The notes under the pieces are model-generated. The model searched no databases. It saw only the letters and a list, made by a program, of their open reading frames with translations, and had not been told where the DNA came from. From an uncultured Saprospiraceae bacterium (lineage in GTDB: Bacteria; Bacteroidota; Bacteroidia; Chitinophagales; Saprospiraceae): 7,777 bases of DNA. A program made the translations under genes and the position numbers. The stretch lies in NCBI GenBank assembly GCA_934699305.1, contig CAKUWM010000129.1, positions 1-7,777 on the forward strand. The letters run 5' to 3'. This document shows positions 1-5,945 of this stretch, piece by piece (the stretch's first letter is position 1; every line of letters starts with the position of its first letter).

Positions 1-645
1 AATAGTAAAATCAATAAACCGATCTGCATCAAACGACTCTATAACGACTATCCGTTCGAACCATTTAAGAATATCGACTGCCGGCTGGACATTAAGAACA
101 CCTAATACAGAAAGAAAAAGCGTATGATCCTGCACCCTTTTGAAAAGTGGATCCAAAGAGTTATCAGACTCTTTATTCCAGTTTTTATTAAATGTGATTC
201 CACGTCTCTCTCTACTAAATAAATTGTTCTCCCTTACTTTGGGTTCCGCATAGAACAACCATTCTTGTGTAACGATTCCATTGAGAGTTTTAAATCCGTA
301 GCGATACTTCTTGTTGTTGAGAAAAAAACTAACTTCCAGATGTGTAGGCTCGCCATTGGCCTCTTTCAATAAATAGGGAGTTATGGAGGTAAGAAAAAGA
401 TTCGAAGAAGAACTGGCAGAATAAAGTACAATATATTTCATAGCAGCAATCGATCTGAGCAAATTCGTTTTACCGGCCGCATTAAACCCCAAAATGCCAA
501 TACTTCGTAAAAGCCGATAGTCCCAATCCAAGCTAGGTGGCATAAATGTATTTTCCTTGCCCAATTTTATTGGTGTGGCTAAAAAGGACAGACCGGTATT
601 CGATCCGAATGACAAAAAATTGGACAAAGTAAAGTTTATTAGCAT
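1..645 (-). CDS. AAA15/AbiLi-like ATPase, N-terminal part (gene runs off the left edge)
   Basis: Translating the minus strand from ATG at 645-643 gives 215 codons open to the first base of the window, so only the N-terminal half is visible. It begins MLINFTLSNFLSFG, the usual opening of COG1106 (AAA15, AbiLi-type) and related SMC/ABC-like ATPases. The Walker A loop GFNAAGKTNLL lies at residues 53-63. The Walker B and signature regions would be beyond the edge. Relatives (about 400-450 residues) act in abortive infection or as OLD/RloA-like ATPases, often with a partner nuclease or RloB-type gene that would also be outside. It diverges from the CBASS operon across a 149-bp gap, so the two may share control. 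The specific system cannot be told from this fragment. The ATPase assignment is firm; the defence role is inferred from family and neighbours. Confidence 0.85.
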   Translation of the reverse strand, partial: MLINFTLSNFLSFGSNTGLSFLATPIKLGKENTFMPPSLDWDYRLLRSIGILGFNAAGKTNLLRSIAAMKYIVLYSASSSSNLFLTSITPYLLKEANGEPTHLEVSFFLNNKKYRYGFKTLNGIVTQEWLFYAEPKVRENNLFSRERRGITFNKNWNKESDNSLDPLFKRVQDHTLFLSVLGVLNVQPAVDILKWFERIVVIESFDADRFIDFTI

Positions 646-658
646 ATCCAGAGTTATT

Positions 659-685
659 AATTTGAACGAAAATATCGTTTGAATT
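659..685. repeat. Imperfect inverted repeat in the divergent intergenic region
   Basis: AATTTGAACGA (659-669) and TCGTTTGAATT (675-685) match as an inverted repeat at 9 of 11 positions around a 5-nt spacer, with ACGA/TCGT innermost. It lies just upstream of the ATPase start and upstream of the predicted -33 box of the CBASS operon. It could be an operator for a dimeric regulator of either gene, or a hairpin in the ATPase leader. No regulator gene is visible in the window. Seen directly; the function is a guess. Confidence 0.3.
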
Positions 686-704
686 TTAATTTGTGGAAAA
701 ATAT

Positions 705-737
705 TTTGTACCCAGATACACTTTTAACCTATTTTTG
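705..737 (+). promoter_or_regulatory. Predicted Bacteroidota-type promoter for the CBASS operon
   Basis: TTTG at 705-708 and TATTTTTG at 730-737 fit the Bacteroidota sigma-ABfr consensus TTTG-N19-21-TAnnTTTG, with a 21-bp spacer. Transcription would start near 743-746, leaving a leader of about 50 nt before the TTG start at 795. The intergenic stretch 646-794 holds no gene; this promoter and the inverted repeat at 659-685 are all I see in it. I found no equally good match for the divergent ATPase. Confidence 0.5.
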
Positions 738-794
738 CGATTAAATATCAATCTGAGGAATTTTCTAGGCGTTTTTTGACCTAAAAATACAATA

Positions 795-1799
795 TTGGAA
801 AAAACATTTAAAATATTATCAATCGACGGAGGCGGTATCCGTGGAATTATCCCAGCAAAGGTACTGACCGAATTGGAAATGTACATGCAGGAGAATAGTC
901 CAAACAAAAAGTTACACCAAGAATTCGATCTTATTTGTGGTACTTCTACCGGAGCAATTATCGCTGTTGGGATAGCTCTTGGAATTCCTGCAAAAGAACT
1001 ATTGAAATTTTATAAGCAACATGCATCCTCCATTTTCCCTCGATGGATTTGGAACCTTGATCAACTAAAGGGATTATACCGTCCAATATATAGTAATAAA
1101 ACGTTGCTAAGTGCACTTCATGATGTTTATGCCATCGCAACCGGTGGCAACACTGCCCTTCTCAATGACGCAAAAACAAAATTATGTATACCTACGTTTA
1201 ACGGTGGGACGGGAGAAATTAACGTGTTGAAAACAAGACACCATAAAGAGTACGTTCGAGATTATAAAATACCAGCACATCATGCAGCACTTTCAAGTGC
1301 TTCTGCACCAGTTTATTTCCCGCCACATTCATTTAAATTTTCAAATAATTTGGGAGAAGGTACTAACGTAAATATGATCGATGGAGGATTATTCGCTAAC
1401 AACCCGTCTCTAATAGGAGTCTTCGAGGCTACTGATAAACTGCATAAAAAATTTAACAATATCAAAATTCTTTCGCTGGGAACTGGACAGGGAAAACATA
1501 TTTTAAAACGAAGGTGGAAACCTCCGAGCTTTCGGTTTTGGCTGATCCCTAACCCACGTTTACTGGATATAATTCTTGATTCTCAATCACAAATATGTGA
1601 GCAGTATATATTCTTTATGAACCGATCACTCGCTAGCATAGGGCAAGAAATGGTTTACAAACGCGTACAATATCAATTTCACAATAAAGCCATCGCCCTT
1701 AATACATCGAATAAGAGGGATTTAGAAAGGCTTGAGCTTATTGGTGAAGAACTTAGCAAAAAACACCTAGCTGATATTTACAAAACATTTATAAAATAA
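795..1799 (+). CDS. capV: CapV-like patatin phospholipase, CBASS effector
   Basis: 334-residue patatin-family lipase. The parts of the Ser-Asp dyad enzyme are visible in order: the glycine-rich oxyanion loop DGGGIRG (residues 11-17), the nucleophile elbow GTSTG with catalytic Ser51, and the DGGLFANNP motif with catalytic Asp196. Length and motif spacing match CBASS CapV. CapV enzymes are switched on by cyclic dinucleotides (3',3'-cGAMP in studied cases) and degrade inner-membrane phospholipids, killing the infected cell. It is first in the operon, 11 nt before the CD-NTase. The start must be TTG at 795: an in-frame TGA lies at 777-779, no ATG follows it upstream, and the DGGGIRG loop comes only ten residues later. 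There is no clear Shine-Dalgarno sequence. The fold and catalytic residues are seen; the ligand is inferred from family and neighbours. Confidence 0.92.
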   Translation: MEKTFKILSIDGGGIRGIIPAKVLTELEMYMQENSPNKKLHQEFDLICGTSTGAIIAVGIALGIPAKELLKFYKQHASSIFPRWIWNLDQLKGLYRPIYSNKTLLSALHDVYAIATGGNTALLNDAKTKLCIPTFNGGTGEINVLKTRHHKEYVRDYKIPAHHAALSSASAPVYFPPHSFKFSNNLGEGTNVNMIDGGLFANNPSLIGVFEATDKLHKKFNNIKILSLGTGQGKHILKRRWKPPSFRFWLIPNPRLLDIILDSQSQICEQYIFFMNRSLASIGQEMVYKRVQYQFHNKAIALNTSNKRDLERLELIGEELSKKHLADIYKTFIK

Positions 1800-1810
1800 A
1801 AAAGTTAACT

Positions 1811-2776
1811 ATGGCAAACTGTCACAACTTATTCCAAGGGTATCATGAAGAAATATCTATTCCCAAATCAAAAAAACAGAAAATGTCCACTTCCAAGAAT
1901 GGACTGAGAGAAAGAATACGAGACCACTTTAAAGAAAATCATCCCGGCTATAATCCGGTGTTCTATATTCAAGGTTCCGCTAGTCCCAAAATGCGGACAG
2001 GTATTCGCACCAAAGATGACATATGCGATCTGGATGATGGGGTATATTTTTTCAGGAACCCTGACGTTACTGCAACTACCCTACAAACCTGGATTAAAGA
2101 AGCAGTTGATGGTTATACAAACACAGCTCCAGAGCATCGAAAAAAATGTATCAGAAATATATTTGAGAAAGATTATGAAATTGATCTGCCGGTTTATTAT
2201 AAAGTGGATGGCCAAAACTATAAATTGGCAGTGAAAAATACTGGTTGGGAAGACAGTGATCCAAAAGCTTTGATCGATTGGTTTCACAAACATAAAGATT
2301 CGAAGGGGCAGTTAGTTAAAATAGTAATATACGAAAAGGGTTGGTGCGATTACATTCGGAATAAAATGCCCAGTGGCTTAGTAATGACGATTCTAGCAAG
2401 CAATGCAAAGGTGAAAGTTAACTATGTATCCGACAGAGACGATATCACATTAAGAGATACATTGAAGGAAATCAAAAGAACCCTTGATTTGAAATTTGAA
2501 TGCATTGTTCCCGTTATTCCAGGTGACGACTTGCTCAAAGACTATGATGACACCCGAAAAGATAATTTTATGAAGGCGTTGCAGAATTTTATCGATGATG
2601 CCGACAAAGCAATAGAAGAAAAAAATCAACTAAAGGCCAGCAAGCTTTGGCAAAAGCATTTAGGAGATCGTTTCCCAACCGGAGAAGATATTGAAGAAAA
2701 TGCTGGCAAGACGGGTCTTAATATCGCAGCATTGAAAAGGACAGCAGAAGTATCCCAACCATGGTTAAACAAATAG
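1811..2776 (+). CDS. CBASS CD-NTase (cGAS-like cyclic dinucleotide synthase)
   Basis: 321-residue nucleotidyltransferase of the cGAS/DncV-like class. The catalytic core is QGS (Gly55-Ser56), then DLD with metal-binding Asp73 and Asp75, and a third acidic residue, Asp126, in YEIDLPVY. The N-terminal pattern (NCHNLFQGYH, KMSTSKNGLR) and the C-terminal SKLWQKHLGDRFP helix match CD-NTases annotated as CBASS cGAMP synthases. It would make a cyclic dinucleotide, probably cGAMP, to activate the adjacent phospholipase; the product is inferred. It starts 11 nt after capV, and its last 16 nt overlap the E2-like gene, so the two are translationally linked. In E2-only CBASS the cyclase C-terminus is the substrate of the E2. 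Here the tail ends QPWLNK, with no terminal glycine as ubiquitin has. Its clade letter cannot be assigned by eye. Confidence 0.9.
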   Translation: MANCHNLFQGYHEEISIPKSKKQKMSTSKNGLRERIRDHFKENHPGYNPVFYIQGSASPKMRTGIRTKDDICDLDDGVYFFRNPDVTATTLQTWIKEAVDGYTNTAPEHRKKCIRNIFEKDYEIDLPVYYKVDGQNYKLAVKNTGWEDSDPKALIDWFHKHKDSKGQLVKIVIYEKGWCDYIRNKMPSGLVMTILASNAKVKVNYVSDRDDITLRDTLKEIKRTLDLKFECIVPVIPGDDLLKDYDDTRKDNFMKALQNFIDDADKAIEEKNQLKASKLWQKHLGDRFPTGEDIEENAGKTGLNIAALKRTAEVSQPWLNK

Positions 2777-3411
2777 TTTTTGATCATCTATTAGAGGCTA
2801 AGACAAAGTATCCTAAGCTTACAGAACTTACTGACGCAGGAAAATTTTATAGAGTCAACGGCTCTATTGATGTAGTAGATGACGAAGGTGGATGCTGGGA
2901 CACTTACGATGTAGCAATATTGATACCTTTAAATTACCCCGACAGCCTTCCTCTTTTAATAGAAACAAGTCATAAAATCAAACGAGACAGTAACTGGCAC
3001 ATTAACAAAGAGGGTGAGTGTTGCCTTTCGACCAATGCAAAAATGTATTATGATTTAAAGGGTAAGATCACCTTACTTAATTGGCTAGATAAATTTGCTC
3101 ATCCTTATTTGGCTAATCACGTTTACAAGATAAAGACTGGCTCCTATGCAAATGAGGAATTTTCGCATGGCGATGCGGGTGTTTTTGAGGGATGGAAGAA
3201 AATTTTCCAAACAGAAGACAGAAATCAGATATTGTTGTACTTAAAACAAATGATTGGTGTAAAGCGTCTTGCTCTAAACCGCCTATGCTTTTGCGGAAGC
3301 GGCAAAAAATATAAAAGATGCTATCTATCAAATCCTGAAGTCCATCTCTTAAATATCCCTGCAGCTCAAATTGTTAATGACATAAAGGCAATTACGGGCA
3401 TTAATATGTAA
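2761..3411 (+). CDS. CBASS single E2-like conjugating protein with C-terminal SEC-C motif
   Basis: 216 residues. Residues about 1-130 read as a bacterial E2 (ubiquitin-conjugating-like) fold: a YPDSLPLL segment (59-66), equivalent to the YP..P strand of E2s, is followed by HINKEGECCLS, where the catalytic cysteine is Cys87 or Cys88. Residues 176-187 carry CFCGSGKKYKRC, a SEC-C zinc motif, but the residue after the last Cys is Tyr where SEC-C normally has Cys or His. In CBASS, lone E2s act on the cyclase C-terminus in a ubiquitin-like cascade that raises cyclase activity. No E1 (ThiF) domain is fused or nearby, and there is no JAB peptidase, hence type II-short. Its ATG lies inside the cyclase ORF (16-nt overlap). 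The E2 call rests on motif and context; the SEC-C call is clear. Confidence 0.82.
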   Translation: MVKQIVFDHLLEAKTKYPKLTELTDAGKFYRVNGSIDVVDDEGGCWDTYDVAILIPLNYPDSLPLLIETSHKIKRDSNWHINKEGECCLSTNAKMYYDLKGKITLLNWLDKFAHPYLANHVYKIKTGSYANEEFSHGDAGVFEGWKKIFQTEDRNQILLYLKQMIGVKRLALNRLCFCGSGKKYKRCYLSNPEVHLLNIPAAQIVNDIKAITGINM

Positions 3412-3472
3412 TCAATTATGTTGTTATTTATAGACTACCTGCCGATAGACTAATGATTAATTGAAAAAGATT

Positions 3473-4360
3473 ATGGAAATATCAGAACAACAGCTAATAC
3501 AGTGGTCGAAACCTGTAACTACTACTGAAGATGAAAAATGCAAGAATGCTATTAGACAGATAACGGAAGCGATAAGAAATAAATTTGGAAATAATATAAG
3601 CATTTTCCTGCAAGGGTCTTACGAGAACAATACGAATGTTAGAAAGGACAGCGATGTTGATATTGTAGTTAGACATGAAGGCTATTTCTATCATGACTTA
3701 CAACGTCTATCTGATTATGACAGGCAACTATATAAATCCAACCTGGTACCTGCAGATTATCAGTTTGCCCAACTAAAAGAGGATGTCTATAGTGCTTTGG
3801 CCGACACGTTTGGAAAAGCCGTTAAAAGAAAAAATAAATGCATAGAAGTTTTGGGCAATTCCTACAGAATAACTGGTGACGTAATACCTTGTTTTGTTCA
3901 CAAACGATTTGCATCCTTGTCAACTATTGAAGTAGAAGGAATTCAATTCTATAGCGACACTGGCTGTAAAATTGTAAGTTTTCCAAAACAACATTACAAG
4001 AAGGGTGTACACAAAACTGAATTAACCAGGCGAATGTATAAAAGAGCAGTTCGGATCTTGAAAGTCTTTAGAAATAACCTGATCGACTCGGGCAAAATTT
4101 CTAACGAATTAACGTCTTCATTTTTTATTGAATCCTTAGTCTATAATGTGCCAAATGATCACTTTACAATTGGCAACTATACTCAAACTATAAAAAATGT
4201 TATAACTAAGCTTTACAATGATATGGATAACGAAACAATTTCTAAAAAATATACTGACGTAAGTGGATATAAATGGTTATTTGCACCTGGGACAAGGCTA
4301 TCTCCTTCAAATGCAAAAGAATTTATGCTACGATGTTGGCAATATGCCGGATTTAAATAA
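3473..4360 (+). CDS. Second CD-NTase/OAS-type nucleotidyltransferase
   Basis: 295 residues from ATG 3473 (299 if TTG 3461 is used). I prefer the ATG because family members start M.I.E.QL..WS, matching MEISEQQLIQWS. The catalytic site is complete: FLQGS (Gly48-Ser49), DSDVD with Asp61 and Asp63, and third Asp136 in TGDVIPCF. The C-terminal part (RMYKRAVRILKVFRN, then SSFFIESLVYNVPN) is the helical OAS1-C-like region of this family. It shares little with the first cyclase beyond the active site, so it is not a recent duplicate. The gap to the E2 gene is 61 nt with no terminator or recognisable promoter, so co-transcription is likely. It could make a second signal, serve as an independent cyclase with a lost effector, or modify RNA or nucleotides. 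Nucleotidyltransferase is firm; the role is open. Confidence 0.85.
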   Translation: MEISEQQLIQWSKPVTTTEDEKCKNAIRQITEAIRNKFGNNISIFLQGSYENNTNVRKDSDVDIVVRHEGYFYHDLQRLSDYDRQLYKSNLVPADYQFAQLKEDVYSALADTFGKAVKRKNKCIEVLGNSYRITGDVIPCFVHKRFASLSTIEVEGIQFYSDTGCKIVSFPKQHYKKGVHKTELTRRMYKRAVRILKVFRNNLIDSGKISNELTSSFFIESLVYNVPNDHFTIGNYTQTIKNVITKLYNDMDNETISKKYTDVSGYKWLFAPGTRLSPSNAKEFMLRCWQYAGFK

Positions 4361-4532
4361 AAAAAGTATGAAGGATATCCACTTCTTACACTACAATTTC
4401 AGAATCACAATCTACAATAGAGACACGCTAAGACAAGCCTTGTACGAGTTTTCAGACACATATTGGCGTAAGAGCTTTTACCAGAGCGACACAGGGACCG
4501 GACGGGTCCGCTTAAGTCTCTATATCTTATTG

Positions 4533-4554
4533 AAAATCAGCTATGATTTTTTTT
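4533..4554 (+). terminator. Possible terminator of the CBASS operon (AT-rich hairpin plus T run)
   Basis: AAAATCA (4533-4539), loop GCTA, then TGATTTT (4544-4550) is a perfect 7-bp stem followed by four more T (4551-4554). The form is that of an intrinsic terminator, but the stem has a single G-C pair and would be weak in RNA. It sits 170 nt after the last operon gene. The same symmetry could instead be a recombinase core site, since a tandem repeat follows at once. Confidence 0.35.
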
Positions 4555-4574
4555 GGGTCTACTTTTGGTCTACC
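4552..4574. repeat. Tandem TTTTGGTCTAC-type direct repeat
   Basis: GGTCTAC occurs at 4556-4562 and again at 4567-4573, each preceded by a T run, giving an 11-bp period. It directly follows the hairpin at 4533-4550. Short direct repeats beside a small inverted repeat are the arrangement of arm and core sites for tyrosine recombinases, but no integrase is in the window, so this is only a candidate attachment or junction site. Confidence 0.3.
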
Positions 4575-4760
4575 TGTAAGAACTAAGTTTCATTAACCTT
4601 ACCCGTCTTTCTAACGCTTAACGTTAACACCATAAAGTTAGACATCCTTTCACTTATTCTTACTTAATTCTACCAATAAATTTTCTTTAGGAAATAAATA
4701 GCACTCCCGAAAATGATTCTCAATACACCCGGAGATGCTATGATAACAACCCAGTCCTTA

Positions 4761-5585
4761 TCACCATCTCTTGTCTCGCAATTGGTATAGCGCCTTAGCA
4801 TGTTCTGCCAATTCTTTCCCCTTTCTCAACACTGCGCCTTTAATAGGGTTAAGTAGTTGCCAATTTTTACCATCCTTTTCTAAAACTAAAACCTCGTTCC
4901 TTGTATTTGATACAACACATAGTTCTGACCCGTCATCAGAGGTGTAAAAAGCAAAATGATACTCTGTATTGCCTATTTTCTTATCGGCAGTTATTTCTTC
5001 CGCTGGTTCTTCTTCTGTTTCCCAAAACGACTTTTCCCTCTTAGATTTCCCTGGTATCCTTCGGCTTTTGGGGTAATTCAGCTTGATCGCTTCAGGATCA
5101 AAAACCGGAACCATCAGGTCGATGGTCCTGCTTAAATCCTGGCTAAAGATGTCTTCCTCAATGGCAAATTTATCTTTGAATTTCTGAAGGATCGTGCCGC
5201 CAGGTGTTTGCTTAATAATAAACCTGCCTTTAAGCATCTTACCATTTAAGATAAAAGAGAATGACCTCTGCTTGACACCAGCTTTAATTTTCTTTTCAGT
5301 AGCAGCCCTATCATCACCTTTGTTTACAGTATATGTCCCTTTATCATAAACTTGTTTTTGGGGGATATCGGGACGTGATATCGCTTTTAACCGGGTTATT
5401 TTTCGTCCAAACCGGTTATCCTGTGTGGGCGGATAATTGCTCCACCAGCAGTAGTACGTACTGCCTACTTCCAGGCAAATATGAAATACTTTCGGATCGG
5501 GCTGGTAAATAATAAATACTGGTTGGTCATCGCTCGATTTCATGACTCTTTGCAGATTAATGATAACCTCCGCTTTTATCACCAC
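4761..5585 (-). CDS. Orphan RHS C-terminal module, weakly LigD 3'-phosphoesterase-like
   Basis: 274 codons from GTG at 5585; an ATG at 5543 would give 260. No stop interrupts it, and the frame continues upstream through APEDIG and NNPIRFIDSDG, the conserved end of an RHS tip, until an in-frame TAG at 5694-5696. It is therefore the tail of a former RHS protein that may now stand alone. Residues about 114-150 (SFILNGKMLKGRFIIKQ, then KDKFA and EEDIFSQDLS) resemble the end of the LigD 3'-phosphoesterase domain (LHGEKLKGxF, KHxDxYA, ETDI). An FHICLEV segment could match the HYDFRLE strand, but its catalytic Asp and Arg are absent. The last 80 residues are charged and unassigned. The RHS origin is well supported; the LigD likeness is by eye and tentative; expression is unknown. 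Confidence 0.6.
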   Translation of the reverse strand: MVIKAEVIINLQRVMKSSDDQPVFIIYQPDPKVFHICLEVGSTYYCWWSNYPPTQDNRFGRKITRLKAISRPDIPQKQVYDKGTYTVNKGDDRAATEKKIKAGVKQRSFSFILNGKMLKGRFIIKQTPGGTILQKFKDKFAIEEDIFSQDLSRTIDLMVPVFDPEAIKLNYPKSRRIPGKSKREKSFWETEEEPAEEITADKKIGNTEYHFAFYTSDDGSELCVVSNTRNEVLVLEKDGKNWQLLNPIKGAVLRKGKELAEHAKALYQLRDKRW

Positions 5586-5945
5586 TTGACCATTTACTTT
5601 TTCACGTTTAATCTTTAGTCCAATATCTTCAGGAGCTATCCCATCTGAATCTATGAATCTTATCGGGTTGTTAAAAGCGTAATTATAAGCTGACTATCTC
5701 CGCATACTATCCGCTAGCGGATCAATCACATGCTATCTTCCAACTTGTGGATCATACATCCTAGCTCCATAGTCAAACCAATCCAACCCACTGCCATCGC
5801 TGAACTCCTTTCGCTGTTCTTCCTTGCCATTGTATTTGTATTTGTTTTCAGCTATCCCATTTAAAGCCTTGCTGCTTATACCCGCGCCATCGGCAGACCA
5901 AACGAATAATAGTGAGCTTCCTCCTAGTGTCATCCCTAAGTATTA
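5586..5945 (-). pseudogene. Decayed RHS tip (second copy), with frameshift and two amber codons
   Basis: Reading the minus strand gives the RHS tip: GISSKALNGIAENKYKYNG, KEEQRKEFSDGSG, YGARMYDPQVGR, then TAG (5733-5735) where the upstream intact copy has Trp (GRWHV). HVIDPLADSMRR follows, then a second TAG (5694-5696) where relatives have Tyr (RRYSPYNYAFNNP), then SAYNYAFNNPIRFIDSDG. Near 5894-5898 the copy has 2 extra bases compared with the intact copy (GGCGCGGG against GGCGGG in PMAGIS), a frameshift that breaks the YYPFG segment. Faint similarity continues to about 5945, where the stop codon of the preceding gene lies. It is a leftover core-tip fragment from toxin-cassette exchange, not an independent gene; a 66-codon open stretch (5733-5933) inside it should not be called. 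Confidence 0.85.
5722..5935 (-). repeat. RHS tip direct repeat, copy A (degenerate)
   Basis: This stretch aligns with 7303-7514 on the same strand, at an offset of about 1.58 kb, with one 2-bp gap. The best-conserved block is the KEEQRKEF coding segment. Two such copies flanking the toxin and the small membrane gene could serve as substrate for homologous recombination. Confidence 0.8.

Larger units (their letters stand above)
4361..4760. other. 400-bp stretch without a convincing gene, between CBASS operon and RHS locus
   Basis: A 72-codon reading frame (ATG 4368 to TAA 4586, + strand) follows the nucleotidyltransferase by 7 nt and would give a Tyr/Phe-rich peptide starting MKDIHFLHYN and ending FWSTCKN. 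I recognise no family, and there is no upstream ribosome-binding signal, so I do not call it a gene, though its position at the operon end leaves a small chance. From 4587 to 4760 both strands lack a credible ORF. A 5-bp inverted repeat, GGACC/GGTCC, lies near 4496-4510. The more structured part is annotated separately at 4533-4574. Confidence 0.5.

Noticed and set aside
2761..3411. Considered as a Cap2-type E1-E2 fusion
   Set aside because: At 216 residues it has no room for a ThiF/E1 domain and shows no adenylation motif; only an E2-like part and a SEC-C motif are present.
4263..4586. 107-codon + strand reading frame starting inside the second nucleotidyltransferase gene
   Set aside because: Its first third is the out-of-frame shadow of the nucleotidyltransferase 3' end. 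The remaining 72 codons have no recognisable family or start signal.
4618..4627. Palindrome TTAACGTTAA in the gene-free stretch
   Set aside because: Too short and AT-rich to mean anything without a second copy or a known binding protein.
5709..5722. 14-bp perfect palindrome ATCCGCTAGCGGAT
   Set aside because: It encodes the normal IDPLADS residues of the RHS tip, so the symmetry is probably coincidental.
5733..5933. 66-codon reading frame as a small gene
   Set aside because: It is the frameshifted and amber-terminated remnant of the RHS tip, as shown by alignment with the intact copy at 7314-7514.
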